Below, one piece after another: positions 52,158-64,000 of a stretch of 64,000 nucleotides of DNA (within the stretch, counting starts at the first letter, position 1; every line of letters starts with the position of its first letter). The DNA lies in assembly GCA_029263395.1 (NCBI GenBank), contig JAJCXO010000215.1:1-64000 (forward strand), in the 5' to 3' direction. A model generated the notes under the pieces. The model made no database searches, was not told where the DNA came from, and was given only the letters and a program-made list of their open reading frames with translations. Source of the DNA: Acidobacteriota bacterium (GTDB lineage: Bacteria > Acidobacteriota > Thermoanaerobaculia > Multivoradales > J023). The position numbers and the translations under genes are program-made.

Positions 52158-53441
52158 TCAGTTCTTCAGATAAGCCAGCATCTCTTTGGCTACCGGTGCT
52201 TCGGGATCGTCCGGCGCAAGTTCCATGAACCTATTGAGATGTGTTTTCGCTTCAGCTGAATTTCCAGAACTGACATTACAGACACCGAGCCGATAGTGCG
52301 CCCGTGGGTGATCCGGATCTATTGCAAGAATACGTTTGAACTCCTGGATTGCTCCAGGAATATCTCCATTGTCAAAGAGCTGATTCCCTTTGTTGTAGAA
52401 TTCTGCAATCAACACGGTCGGATCAACATCAGCCAGCGCCTTGAGCGCGGCAGCTGCATTCTCTTGATCGTCCAACTCTCTGTAGGCATCCCAACGTATC
52501 CGCAAAGATCGCTGGTGATTCGGTTCAAGGACTAGATGCCTCTCCGTCATTGCTGCGGCTTCTTTATAACTCGCTTCCTGAAAGTGGATAACAGCTAGTG
52601 CACCGACAGCTTCTTTCAGGTTTGGATCGATCTCTAGGGCTTCGAGGAATTTCTCTTTACCCCTAGATAGGTCGCCTACTTTGACGGCTGCCACTCCTTC
52701 GTTATAGATCATCGCGACGGTATCGCCGCCTTGATCAAGTTTTGACAACTCCTTCAATACCGACTCAGCCTCACTGTCGTTTCCAAGACCCTTATGGGCC
52801 TCGTACAATAGTCTCAGACCGCGAGGATTGCTCGGTTCGAGCTCCAGGAACTTGCTGATAGAGGCAAGTGCAGCTTCAGCGTTACCTTCCTCCATGTAGA
52901 CGCCGGCAAGCGCTGAATGAGCTAGCGACATATCCTTGTTCTTCTCGAGGGCCTCAAGAAACTTGGTCTTCGCTGTTGCCATGTCTTGGCTTTGAAGAGC
53001 TAACACGCCCTCGTTGAACACTCGCTCGGCCGGTGAGTAGACTGTCCTGCTCTCGGATCCTCCTGTATTGGTAGTGATCACCTGGCCTTCTGAAAGAACA
53101 ACCTCTCGGGTAATTGTTGACCTAATCTGAGGCTTGATTTTCATGTCTGCCGGCTGGTAGTCCTCGAACTCGAAGCGGAAGTCGTAGGTCTTAGTTGCAT
53201 CGGTGAAGCTGAAAATCGCCTTTCCCTTTTTGTTGGTAAGGGATTCTTCCTCGAATCGCTCCAGATCTTGGCTGGTCACGACAACCTTGACGCCCTGTAG
53301 CGGCTCACCCTTAGGGTTCTTCACGACCACCGTCACGCGTCCATAAGCTTGTGCATATGCGCTCTCGGCGCAAACCAACAGTAGAAGCAGTAGCACAGAT
53401 CTAAGTCCAAATCTCTCAAACACTTTCGAGGCTCCTTTCAT
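52158..53441 (-). CDS. Secreted TPR protein with N-terminal carboxypeptidase-regulatory-like domain
   Basis: 427 aa. Signal peptide SVLLLLLLVCAESAYA. A CarboxypepD_reg-like beta-sandwich follows (VTVVVKNPKGEPLQGVKVVV to about residue 110), a linker, then about seven TPR units (FNEGVLALQSQDMATAKTKF, AHSALAGVYMEEGNAEAALA, AHYRLGVCNVSSGNSAEAKT). This domain pairing is frequent in Acidobacteria. It is the upstream gene of the pair with the kinase-like gene 44 bp downstream, implying a shared transcript. The ATG at 53441 has no strong ribosome-binding site. Confidence 0.88.
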   Translation of the reverse strand: MKGASKVFERFGLRSVLLLLLLVCAESAYAQAYGRVTVVVKNPKGEPLQGVKVVVTSQDLERFEEESLTNKKGKAIFSFTDATKTYDFRFEFEDYQPADMKIKPQIRSTITREVVLSEGQVITTNTGGSESRTVYSPAERVFNEGVLALQSQDMATAKTKFLEALEKNKDMSLAHSALAGVYMEEGNAEAALASISKFLELEPSNPRGLRLLYEAHKGLGNDSEAESVLKELSKLDQGGDTVAMIYNEGVAAVKVGDLSRGKEKFLEALEIDPNLKEAVGALAVIHFQEASYKEAAAMTERHLVLEPNHQRSLRIRWDAYRELDDQENAAAALKALADVDPTVLIAEFYNKGNQLFDNGDIPGAIQEFKRILAIDPDHPRAHYRLGVCNVSSGNSAEAKTHLNRFMELAPDDPEAPVAKEMLAYLKN

Positions 53442-53667
53442 TGACGGGAATCACCTTTTCGGTATCTACAACGTCCCAGTTTCTCAATACAGTCGACAGT
53501 AGAGGCCGTATCAGAAGATCCCTCCGCCCATAGTATTCAACGCTTTGGATTGCACTGGCATTCCTCTATCTCGATCACTCCTCATCCCGCGGCTTCTCAG
53601 TAGGGTATCAGTAAGCCAGAACAGGCTCTTGCAACTGTGGCGGGCAACAGGAAAATCGCTACCAAAG
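53442..53667. other. 226-bp intergenic region upstream of the TPR gene
   Basis: Between the leftward nucleotidyltransferase stop (53668) and the leftward TPR start (53441). It must hold the promoter of the TPR-kinase operon. A TTGAGA-like -35 element near 53488 on the minus strand has no good -10 at proper spacing. No ORF is credible here. Confidence 0.3.
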
Positions 53668-54696
53668 TTACGCGGAGCGGATTGGCGAGTAGACCAAGCC
53701 TCCCAGCAAGGATTGACCATGTGCGAGGTCGTCACCCTCTCGAACAAGGGTAATCAACCGATCTTCTATTACGCTTTCTGGTGGCAACTGCACTCCTGGA
53801 CCCACGATGCATGCCTTAACTTGGCTCCCGGCCCCAACGACAGCGTTGGGGAACACGATAGATGACTCGACAGAAACATCTTCGTGCACAACAGCTCCGT
53901 CCAAAACAGACGTTCGGCTCACTACGGCGTTGCCGGCCAGATGCGATTTACCAGAGACAGCCTGGCTGCCACCTGCTGAAGAAGCCTGAGCATTCAGAAA
54001 CATCATGTTAGCGCGGAGGAATCTCTCTGGGCTACCAAGATCGTGCCAGTCCACAGACGTCACAACTGTTTGAATTCTTCCCCCTCTTTCCAACAGGGGT
54101 ATGTAGAGGCCGGCGATAATATCGCCCGTTTGATGCTCGAGATTACTTAGAAGTCTTTTACCAAGGATGTGTGCACCAGCGAAAATATGTCTTCGAGCTA
54201 CCTTGCCCTGTCCCCGATACTCTCTTAGTTGGACAACTTGCCCTTCATCATCAACGCCAACAGCACCACCTAGTTCTTCTTCAGGTGCCCCCTCGTGAAG
54301 AAGAAGTGTCGCATCTGCCTCTGACTGAAGATGGGTCTCGATCATTGATGCCCAAGGCCATTCGCAAAATGTGTCACCGTTAGCGATGACAGCAATATCG
54401 GCCTCCGCCAAGAAGTCTTCTAGGGGTGCAAGTGCGCCAAGAGTTCCCCTAATCTGGTCTTCGGTAGAATACTCAATCCCGAGATCTCCAAACTTCGACC
54501 CGAAGTGCTCCCTTATCCGTCCGCCCATATGATGGAGATTTAGAGCTACGGAACGACACCCCAGTTTAGACAACGATCGCAGCGAGTGCTCGGCTACCGC
54601 AATGCCACCAACAGGTAAGAGCGGCTTTGGTACGAAGAACGTTAGGGGCTGTAGTCTAGTACCAAATCCGGCTGTCAATAGCAGTCCTCTAATCAT
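53668..54696 (-). CDS. Sugar-phosphate nucleotidyltransferase with C-terminal hexapeptide-repeat region
   Basis: About 342 aa from the ATG at 54696 (MIRGLLLTAGFGTRLQPLT); a GTG nine codons upstream is the alternative. The N-terminal NTP-transferase signature is LLLTAGFGTRLQPLTFFVPKPLLPV. Further motifs are VIANGDTFCEWPW, VDWHDLGSPERF, and a C-terminal left-handed helix-like region (GNAVVSRTSVLDGAVVHEDV). It resembles mannose-1-phosphate guanylyltransferases and glucose-1-phosphate thymidylyltransferases. It activates a sugar phosphate for polysaccharide or glycoconjugate synthesis; the exact sugar cannot be told. It starts 41 bp after the M20 dipeptidase gene on the same strand. Confidence 0.88.
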   Translation of the reverse strand: MIRGLLLTAGFGTRLQPLTFFVPKPLLPVGGIAVAEHSLRSLSKLGCRSVALNLHHMGGRIREHFGSKFGDLGIEYSTEDQIRGTLGALAPLEDFLAEADIAVIANGDTFCEWPWASMIETHLQSEADATLLLHEGAPEEELGGAVGVDDEGQVVQLREYRGQGKVARRHIFAGAHILGKRLLSNLEHQTGDIIAGLYIPLLERGGRIQTVVTSVDWHDLGSPERFLRANMMFLNAQASSAGGSQAVSGKSHLAGNAVVSRTSVLDGAVVHEDVSVESSIVFPNAVVGAGSQVKACIVGPGVQLPPESVIEDRLITLVREGDDLAHGQSLLGGLVYSPIRSA

Positions 54697-54737
54697 CAAC
54701 GTCTTGCACCCATCTATCTCCACTATCGACTATTGGT

Positions 54738-56129
54738 TCAAGTGTCTGTACTTAGGGAACCCAGTCGATCTATGAAGTGAACTACCGCTTTGATTCCACC
54801 GTAAAAATTACTAATGTTGAATTTTTCGTTTGGTGAGTGCAACCGATCATCCGAGAGACCAAAGCCAAGGAGCAGGATCGGTACATTCAACACCTCTGCG
54901 AAAGTTGAAACTATCGGGATCGATCCGCCTTCGCGGACTCGGACCGGCCGCTTCCAGACATCCTCCATTGCGGACATCGCCGCATCCACTATTGGTCCTT
55001 CAGTCTCTAGCAGAACTGCTGCTGCTCCGTGGTGGGACTGCACTTCTACCTCGACGCCAGGCGGCGCAATATCTATAACATGATCCCTGAAAAGCTGTTC
55101 GATTTTCAGCGGATCTTGATTAGGAACCAACCGCATCGAAACCTTTGCGCCACCCCAGGATGGGAGAACGGTTTTCGCTCCCTGACCCGAATAACCACCA
55201 AAGATCCCATTTACATCACAGGTAGGCCTCGCCCAAACCCGCTCTAGGGTGCTGTAGCCCTCTTCTCCGAATACGCAGGGGACACCTATCTCTTTTCGAT
55301 AAGATTCCTCATCGAAATCGAGTGCAGCAAACTCCTTCCGTTCCCAATCTTCTATCATCACAACGTCATCGTAAAAGCCGGGTATAGCTATACGACCTGT
55401 TGCTGCGTCTCGTAAGCTACCCACAATACTCGCAAGAGCATTCAAAGGGTTCGTTACTGCACCACCAAAACTACCTGAGTGAAGGTCTCTCGAAGGGCCT
55501 TTAACTTTAAGCTCCATATAAGCGAGCCCTTTCAGACCATAAACCAACGAGGGCTGGCCGGGTGCATACATAGCTGAGTCCGAGACAAACACGGCGTCAG
55601 CTGAGAGAAGTGTACCCTTATCTTCTCTAACGAATTTTTCGATAGCCGCGCCACCGCTTTCTTCTTCACCCTCGACTATGAACTTGACGTTGACTGGTAG
55701 AGTACCTGTCTCCGACAGGATTGCTGCGACCGCTTTGAGATGGGCGAAGGATTGACCCTTATCGTCAGTAGCCCCTCGCGCAACCAGCTCATCTCCTACT
55801 ACCGTTGGCTCGAACGGCGGGTTATCCCAGAGTTCGAGCGGATCTGGTGGCTGAACATCATAGTGACCATAGAAGAGAATAGTAGGTTTTCCTACCGCTT
55901 CCGTCCACTCACCATAAACCATAGGATAGGCGTCTTCTTGCTCTAGGAGCCTCGTTTCGAGACCAGCCCGTCTCATCTGATCCATTACAAATGCAGCACA
56001 TCTAAGAACTTCGCTCTTGAAAGCAGGATCCGTAGAAATAGACGGAATCCGAAGGTACTCCTTGAGTTCCTCGAGATACGACTCGCTCTCTTTATCGACT
56101 CGGTCAATAACAGCTTGAGTCGTTGACAT
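54738..56129 (-). CDS. M20-family metallodipeptidase
   Basis: 463 aa. The di-zinc peptidase fold of the M20/M25/M40 group is visible. The first metal motif is ILFYGHYDVQPPDP (His and Asp ligands), followed by LVARGATDDKGQSFAHLKAV. The catalytic/metal Glu pair lies in VEGEEESGG, with VSDSAMYAPG and the dimerisation-domain motif RDLHSGSFGGAVTNPLNAL. The C-terminal His is in DDRLHSPNEKFNISNFYGGI. It hydrolyses dipeptides; cytosolic, as no signal peptide is present. ATG at 56129. It follows the transaldolase gene by 37 bp in the leftward run from the origin. Confidence 0.94.
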   Translation of the reverse strand: MSTTQAVIDRVDKESESYLEELKEYLRIPSISTDPAFKSEVLRCAAFVMDQMRRAGLETRLLEQEDAYPMVYGEWTEAVGKPTILFYGHYDVQPPDPLELWDNPPFEPTVVGDELVARGATDDKGQSFAHLKAVAAILSETGTLPVNVKFIVEGEEESGGAAIEKFVREDKGTLLSADAVFVSDSAMYAPGQPSLVYGLKGLAYMELKVKGPSRDLHSGSFGGAVTNPLNALASIVGSLRDAATGRIAIPGFYDDVVMIEDWERKEFAALDFDEESYRKEIGVPCVFGEEGYSTLERVWARPTCDVNGIFGGYSGQGAKTVLPSWGGAKVSMRLVPNQDPLKIEQLFRDHVIDIAPPGVEVEVQSHHGAAAVLLETEGPIVDAAMSAMEDVWKRPVRVREGGSIPIVSTFAEVLNVPILLLGFGLSDDRLHSPNEKFNISNFYGGIKAVVHFIDRLGSLSTDT

Positions 56130-56166
56130 CTAGCTACCTCCGTTCGCTTGTTTTTTCTAGGAAAGA

Positions 56167-56823
56167 TCAATCGTCAAAATTCCGACCTGTTTCACGCCAA
56201 TCGGAGAGGAATCCTGCTAGCCCTGTCTCGGTTAAGGGATGGCGATAGAGTTTCTTGAGCACACTGAATGGGAGAGTTACTACATCCGCACCTGTTTGAG
56301 CCGACTTTACGACGTGCAAGGGACTTCTGACAGAAGCTACCAACACTTGAGTATCAAAGCCGTAATGTCGGTATATTTGCAAGATATCGCCAATCAACTG
56401 CATACCGTCCTGGCCTAGATCGTCTAGTCGGCCTATAAACGGAGATATATAGCTAGCACCAGCCTTAGCGGCTAGGAGGGCTTGCGCCGAGGAAAAACAC
56501 AGAGTTACATTTGTCTTAACAGATTGTTGTGAAAGAGTTCGTGTTGTTCGGAGACCATCAGGAGTCAGTGGCAATTTAATAACAATATTCTCTGCTAGGT
56601 CGGCCAACTTTCTGGCCTGCTCCATCATCCCCTCATAATCTGTCGCTAGCACCTCACCGCTCACGGGACCAGGAACCAACTCTGCAATTTTCTTCACGGT
56701 GGGTAGATAAGCGTCTCCTTGGCTAGCTATAAGGCTGGGATTAGTTGTAACCCCATCGACCATTCCCCACTCTATACCCTGTTCTATCTGTGCAAGTTCA
56801 GCTGTGTCTAAGAAAAACTGCAT
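56167..56823 (-). CDS. fsa: Transaldolase-family protein (fructose-6-phosphate aldolase size class)
   Basis: 218 aa, the size of the small transaldolase/FSA subfamily. MQFFLDTAELAQIEQGIEWG and VDGVTTNPSLIA are the conserved start. The Schiff-base lysine is K83 in NIVIKLPLTPDG. NVTLCFSSAQALLAAKAGAS and SPFIGRLDDLGQDG complete the barrel signature. It carries out transaldolase or fructose-6-phosphate aldolase chemistry; the two activities cannot be separated by eye. It lies 22 bp after gyrA and is probably co-transcribed with the dipeptidase. Confidence 0.94.
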   Translation of the reverse strand: MQFFLDTAELAQIEQGIEWGMVDGVTTNPSLIASQGDAYLPTVKKIAELVPGPVSGEVLATDYEGMMEQARKLADLAENIVIKLPLTPDGLRTTRTLSQQSVKTNVTLCFSSAQALLAAKAGASYISPFIGRLDDLGQDGMQLIGDILQIYRHYGFDTQVLVASVRSPLHVVKSAQTGADVVTLPFSVLKKLYRHPLTETGLAGFLSDWRETGRNFDD

Positions 56824-56845
56824 CTAGTCCTCATCTCTCGGTTTT

Positions 56846-59398
56846 CTAATTGATAGGCTCGTTCTCTTGTTGTTGAGCGTCTTGAGTATCTGTTATATCT
56901 GGATCTGACTCAGCTAGAGGATCTTCTTCTCGTTCTGCGATCTTAGCGACCGCGACAACACGATCATCTCGCCCTATATCCATCAATTTTACACCTTGGG
57001 TCGAACGACCTATGCGACTAACGCCATCTACACTCGATCTTATTAGCTTTCCAGACTGAGTGATTAGAACAGTACCATCACCACCATGCACATATTTTAC
57101 TGAAACCACCTCACCCGTCTTCTCTGTAACTTTTAAGTTAATAATACCCTTACCTCCTCGACTCTGTCGTCGGTAGTCAGTCAAAACGGTCCTCTTTCCA
57201 TAACCATTAGCTGCTACGGTAAGAATATCGCCGCTTGTAGACACTGATTCCATTGCTACAACTCGATCGCCAGGTCTCAAGTCCATGCCGCGAACACCAC
57301 GAGCAACGCGACCCATTGGTCTCACACCGTTAAGATGCTTACCATCCGCTGTATCCTCATCACTCTCTGGAAACCGAATCGAATAGCCCGCCGCTGTCGC
57401 CAGAAAAATATCGTGACCTCCATCAGTCATTCTTACACCCAAAAGCCTATTGCCATCTTCTACGGTAATTGCGATGATTCCTCCAACACGAGGATTTCCA
57501 AATGCTTTAAGCTCTGTCTTTTTTACCGTTCCATTTTCTGTAGCGAACACAAGGTACCCTGACTCAAAACTTTTGACAGCGAACGTAGTTGCCACTTGTT
57601 CACCTGTCTCAAGCTCTAGCAAATTGACTATCGCTTTACCCTTAGAAGCCGCTGACAATTCAGGAATTCTGTGCACTTTCAACCAGTGAACTCTGCCACT
57701 CTCAGTGAATACCAAAATATAGCTATGTGCTGAAGCTACATATATGTGTTCTACAAAGTCATCCCCCTTTGTTTCCATACCCTTTCGACCTTTTCCACCC
57801 CTTCCTTGTTCTCGGTAAATTGTAAGCGGAGATCTCTTGATGTAGCCCCCCTTAGTGACAGTTATCACCATATCCTCGTCCGCGATCATATCTTCTATCG
57901 TTATATCATTTGTGTGCTGTACAATTTCTGTTCGTCTATCTTCTGCATACTTAGTCTTGATTTCCATCAGCTCTGTCTTAATTTCTTCTAACAACAGAGA
58001 ATCAGAAGACAAGACCGCCCGTAACTTCTCTATCAGCTCCATAATATCTTTAAACTCTTCCAGGAGCTTATCTCTCTCGAGACCCGTCAACTTTTGTAGT
58101 CTCATTTCCAAGATTGCCTTCGCCTGAACTTCTGTAAAAGCGAAAGCGCTTATTAGTCTACTTCGGGCTTCATCTGGCGTAGTGCTTGCTCGGATCGTTG
58201 TTATTATTTCATCTATATGATCTAACGCTTTCAACAAGCCCTCAAGGAGATGAGCTCTAGCCTCGGCATTTTTTAGATCAAAGCGAATCCTCCGGACAAC
58301 AACCGTCCTTCTGTGATTGATGAAGTGGTCCAGAATTTGCTTAAGATTCAACACTCTCGGCTGACTATCTACGATAGCCAACATATTCATGCCAAAAGAA
58401 GTTTGCAGTTGAGTCATTTTATATAGACTATTGAGTATAACTTCGCCTACTTCCCCTCGTTTGAGCTCAACTACAATTCGTATGCCGTTTCGATCCGACT
58501 CATCTCTCAGGTCACTAATTCCTTCAACCTTTTTATCTCTAACAAGATCCGCGATCCGTTCAATCAGCTTAGCCTTGTTGACTTGGTATGGAATTTCTGT
58601 GACTAGGATTCTCTGCCTGTCTTTTGGGAGTTCCTGAATCTCTGCTCTGGCGCGCACTTGAACTGTTCCCCGACCGGTGATGTAGGCCTCATGGATTCCT
58701 TTAACTCCATGGATAAACCCTGCTGTTGGAAAGTCTGGACCAGGCAGAACTTCAGACAACTGCAAGAATGACACCTCGGGATCTTCGATCATCAAAATAA
58801 TAGCGTCTATGACTTCGCCCAGATTATGAGGCGGTATATTTGTCGCCATACCAACAGCAATACCCGTAGATCCATTAACCAACAAATTGGGTATTCTTGT
58901 TGGCAGAACCTTAGGCTCTAGTTCCGATGCGTCGTAGTTGGGCGCCCAATCTACCGTCTCCTTGTCTATATCTTCTCGCAGCATCTCTTCCGAAAGCCGA
59001 GTAAGCCTGATCTCGGTATATCGCATAGCTGCTGCGCTATCTCCATCGATAGAGCCAAAGTTTCCTTGGCCGTCGACAAGCAAGTAGCGCATCGAGAAGT
59101 CTTGCGCCAGTCTGACGATAGTATCGTATATCGCGCTATCGCCATGGGGATGGTATTTGCCCATCACATCGCCAACTATGCGAGCAGATTTTTTGTACGC
59201 TCGTCCGGCTCTATTACCACTCTCCCACATTCCATATAGAACACGCCTATGAACCGGCTTAAGCCCGTCTCTTACATCCGGTAATGCCCGTCCTATGATC
59301 ACACTCATCGCGTAATCAAGGTAGCTCTTTTGAAGCTCCTGTTCGATATCGACCGGCTGTGTGTTATCGGTTAGCTTTGAACCAGAAGATTCGGTCAT
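56846..59398 (-). CDS. gyrA: DNA gyrase subunit A
   Basis: 850 aa. The breakage-reunion domain has the catalytic Tyr127 in [12 protein letters not shown]. The quinolone-resistance region [19 protein letters not shown] keeps the sensitive-type Ser88 and Asp92. The C-terminal beta-pinwheel carries the GyrA box in altered form, QSRGGKG (QRRGGKG is standard), in the segment [15 protein letters not shown]. An acidic, disordered tail closes the protein. Gyrase introduces negative supercoils. It lies 40 bp after gyrB in the leftward dnaN-recF-gyrB-gyrA order. The DNA is much richer in A+T than the left half of the window. Confidence 0.98.
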   Translation of the reverse strand: MTESSGSKLTDNTQPVDIEQELQKSYLDYAMSVIIGRALPDVRDGLKPVHRRVLYGMWESGNRAGRAYKKSARIVGDVMGKYHPHGDSAIYDTIVRLAQDFSMRYLLVDGQGNFGSIDGDSAAAMRYTEIRLTRLSEEMLREDIDKETVDWAPNYDASELEPKVLPTRIPNLLVNGSTGIAVGMATNIPPHNLGEVIDAIILMIEDPEVSFLQLSEVLPGPDFPTAGFIHGVKGIHEAYITGRGTVQVRARAEIQELPKDRQRILVTEIPYQVNKAKLIERIADLVRDKKVEGISDLRDESDRNGIRIVVELKRGEVGEVILNSLYKMTQLQTSFGMNMLAIVDSQPRVLNLKQILDHFINHRRTVVVRRIRFDLKNAEARAHLLEGLLKALDHIDEIITTIRASTTPDEARSRLISAFAFTEVQAKAILEMRLQKLTGLERDKLLEEFKDIMELIEKLRAVLSSDSLLLEEIKTELMEIKTKYAEDRRTEIVQHTNDITIEDMIADEDMVITVTKGGYIKRSPLTIYREQGRGGKGRKGMETKGDDFVEHIYVASAHSYILVFTESGRVHWLKVHRIPELSAASKGKAIVNLLELETGEQVATTFAVKSFESGYLVFATENGTVKKTELKAFGNPRVGGIIAITVEDGNRLLGVRMTDGGHDIFLATAAGYSIRFPESDEDTADGKHLNGVRPMGRVARGVRGMDLRPGDRVVAMESVSTSGDILTVAANGYGKRTVLTDYRRQSRGGKGIINLKVTEKTGEVVSVKYVHGGDGTVLITQSGKLIRSSVDGVSRIGRSTQGVKLMDIGRDDRVVAVAKIAEREEDPLAESDPDITDTQDAQQQENEPIN

Positions 59399-59438
59399 GT
59401 GTTCAATTCCTGTGTAGAAATTTCAAGTTTCTAACGGA

Positions 59439-62444
<3,006 letters not shown>

Positions 62445-63518
62445 TCAAGCAGCGTTAAGTTGGCCATCCCCGCAGGTCCAGAAATGATCGATCTCAAGTC
62501 CCTCCCACACTAGTGGTCGATTCGATGTGATGAACACCTGCTGCCTGTGCGAGATTACTCTCCAAAGAGAGCGCAGGCGACTCACATCTAATTCCGTATC
62601 CGCATCATCGAGAAGGTATACAGGCTCACTACCGACCTCAGATAGAACCGCTGCATGAGCTAACAAGAGTGCTATACCCAAAGCTTTCCTTTCGCCAGCT
62701 GAAGCAACCTGGCGCACGGCAAAACCGGATAGCCTTATCGATAGATCATCTCTATGTGGTCCAAGCAAAGGAAGTTGCATCACGCGCTCGCGCTTACTTG
62801 CACCCATCAACTCTTTCATTATCGCGGAGGGTCCTTCTCTGCCGGACTTCAAGGAAGTCTTGTAGGAAACTTGAAGATCACCTAGGCCAAGATCACTAGC
62901 CTTGAGAACAGCCTTCAGGCTTGTTTTGAGCCTCTCTACATATTTCGCTCGCAACTCAATTAAGTTGTGGGCAGATAGCGATAGCATTTCATTCCAGACT
63001 TCAAGACCTCTACCATTCGACTGAAGAAGACGCCTTTTCTCGAGGAGTGTTTTCCGATACGTTGAAATCGTACCGATGCCACCTGAGGACAACCCAACAA
63101 CTCCACGATCTATGAATCGTCGACGGGCATCTGGAGGTCCAACCAAGACATCTGTATCTCCTGAGGACCAACTTACGATAGGAAGGACACTAAGGTATTC
63201 GCCTAAGCCTGATACCCTTCCATTTACTGAACGGATTCGTTCTCCCTCCTTCCATTCAATACGCAATCTGGTTCTTTTTTCAGTAGAGGCCTCTCCGACA
63301 ACCTGAAAGTTCTTGGAACCATGAGAACAACAATCCGAAATTCTTGATGTTCGAAAGCTTTTCGTGGTGGCTAAGAGATATACAGACTCGAGAAAGCTTG
63401 TTTTCCCGGCTCCATTATCTCCGACTATAAGATGAACGCCTTTCTCTAAAGCCAAATCTAGTGGCACTAGATTTCTAAATCCATTACAGGAAATATTAGT
63501 CAGCACAGAAAAAACCAA
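62445..63518 (-). CDS. recF: DNA replication/repair protein RecF
   Basis: 357 aa. ABC/SMC-type ATPase with Walker A VGDNGAGKTSFLESVYLL, the RecF-specific segment ATTKSFRTSRISD, a signature-like region VASAGERKALGIALLLAHA and Walker B PVYLLDDADTELD. RecF loads RecA at gaps. The start is TTG (MVFSVLTNISCNGF) with a weak AGAAAG upstream; the N-terminus matches the family. It begins 30 bp after the end of dnaN and fits the dnaA-dnaN-recF-gyrB origin order. Confidence 0.96.
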   Translation of the reverse strand: MVFSVLTNISCNGFRNLVPLDLALEKGVHLIVGDNGAGKTSFLESVYLLATTKSFRTSRISDCCSHGSKNFQVVGEASTEKRTRLRIEWKEGERIRSVNGRVSGLGEYLSVLPIVSWSSGDTDVLVGPPDARRRFIDRGVVGLSSGGIGTISTYRKTLLEKRRLLQSNGRGLEVWNEMLSLSAHNLIELRAKYVERLKTSLKAVLKASDLGLGDLQVSYKTSLKSGREGPSAIMKELMGASKRERVMQLPLLGPHRDDLSIRLSGFAVRQVASAGERKALGIALLLAHAAVLSEVGSEPVYLLDDADTELDVSRLRSLWRVISHRQQVFITSNRPLVWEGLEIDHFWTCGDGQLNAA

Positions 63519-63548
63519 CCAAAAGTTTCTTTCTGGACAGCCAGTGCT

Positions 63549-64000
63549 TTAGAGCCGAATGGGCATAATCACACAGACATACCGTTGCTCCAACCCGTCA
63601 ACCGGATAAGCAACACATTGTGAATTTTCGTCCTTGAGCTCTAGTCTCACCTTTTCTGTGTCGGTTACGGACAGGAAGTGCCCAAAGTAGTCGGGGTTGA
63701 TCCCGAGAGACAAGCTCTCCCCGGCGTAATCACAACCAATCTCTTCCCGAGCCTCTCCAAGGTCAGGATTGGCTGCCGAAAAAACCAAGGTACCAGCCTC
63801 GAGTTCCATTCGAATGGCTCTCGCTCTATCCCCCGTTAGCAATCCAACGCGATTGATCACAGCAGCAAGTTGTTGTCTATCTACAACCACCTGCCTATCG
63901 TTATCTTTGGAGATAACGCGTTCGTAGTCAGGGAAGGTTCCTTCGAGGATACGACAGATAAGCTGACGCCTCCCAACAGTGAAAGACAAATGATGATCGC
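63549..64000 (-). CDS. dnaN: DNA polymerase III beta sliding clamp, C-terminal part (runs off the window)
   Basis: Only the C-terminal 150 or so residues are inside the window; the frame continues past base 64000. Visible are RRQLICRILEGTFPDYERVI (the clamp segment before domain 3), VDRQQLAAVINRVGLLTGDR and the canonical end YVCVIMPIRL, which forms the peptide-binding pocket. It makes the ring that tethers DNA polymerase III. A methionine listed near 63989 is a TTG codon inside the gene, not the start. Followed 30 bp later by recF. Confidence 0.97.
   Translation of the reverse strand, partial: DHHLSFTVGRRQLICRILEGTFPDYERVISKDNDRQVVVDRQQLAAVINRVGLLTGDRARAIRMELEAGTLVFSAANPDLGEAREEIGCDYAGESLSLGINPDYFGHFLSVTDTEKVRLELKDENSQCVAYPVDGLEQRYVCVIMPIRL

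Noticed and set aside
53545-53865. 106-codon + strand ORF
   Set aside because: It is mostly antisense to the nucleotidyltransferase C-terminus and has no coding features of its own.

Overview
The window looks like a chromosomal segment of an Acidobacteriota member, probably near the Thermoanaerobaculia/Holophagae side. The evidence is a large carboxypeptidase-regulatory-domain TonB-dependent receptor, two acidobacterial-type VWFA-related proteins, several secreted CRTAC1 (FG-GAP + ASPIC/UnbV) proteins paired with TPR proteins, and a C-terminal module in the 10.1-12.6 kb gene that I associate from memory with that group. The right end holds dnaN (partial), recF, gyrB and gyrA, all reading leftward, so oriC/dnaA probably lies just beyond base 64000. 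By eye GC is near 60% over most of the left part and drops to roughly 40% around gyrB.

Layout. 0-6 kb: mutS2, dnaG, rpoD (housekeeping, + strand). 6-10 kb: UMF1-type MFS transporter, SMUG1-like uracil-DNA glycosylase, DUF3311 protein plus sodium:solute symporter, closed by a strong hairpin terminator. 10.1-12.6 kb: secreted CRTAC1-like protein. 13-24.6 kb: a lipid/photostress-like island. A leftward operon encodes acyl carrier protein, fatty acyl-AMP ligase and an FAD oxidoreductase. A rightward block encodes fasciclin, DUF1475, DUF1295, a CarH-like B12-binding protein and an ECF sigma factor. A second leftward operon encodes a membrane protein, a type III polyketide synthase, an isoprenylcysteine-methyltransferase-like enzyme and an SRPBCC protein. 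A secreted serine protease follows. 24.7-25.1 kb: seven exact-length 42-bp tandem repeats. 25.2-28.5 kb: fumarylacetoacetase plus acetoacetyl-CoA synthetase (end of tyrosine catabolism). 28.5-28.65 kb: a 157-bp palindromic element. 28.7-41.7 kb: a sulfatase-like/TPR protein and three CRTAC1 proteins with three TPR proteins, including an inverted duplication of a CRTAC1-TPR pair. 42.3-53.4 kb: TonB receptor, TPR protein, two VWA proteins, a secreted atypical-kinase-like protein and a TPR protein. 53.7-64 kb: sugar nucleotidyltransferase, M20 dipeptidase, transaldolase-like protein, gyrA, gyrB, recF, dnaN.

The most interesting candidate system is the 13-23 kb island. A B12-binding protein carrying the Wx9EH light-sensor signature but no MerR DNA-binding domain sits directly upstream of an ECF sigma factor. 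Both are flanked on each side by genes whose products could make and modify a phenolic lipid (type III PKS, methyltransferase, flavoprotein, FAAL, ACP), and by DUF1295/fasciclin genes that recur in singlet-oxygen regulons. My inference is a light- or photooxidative-stress-controlled lipid pathway in which the B12 protein controls the sigma factor directly. Second candidates are the duplicated CRTAC1-TPR modules, the secreted kinase-like protein, the 42-bp array of regularly phased palindromes, and the 157-bp palindromic element. No tRNA, rRNA or CRISPR array was recognised.
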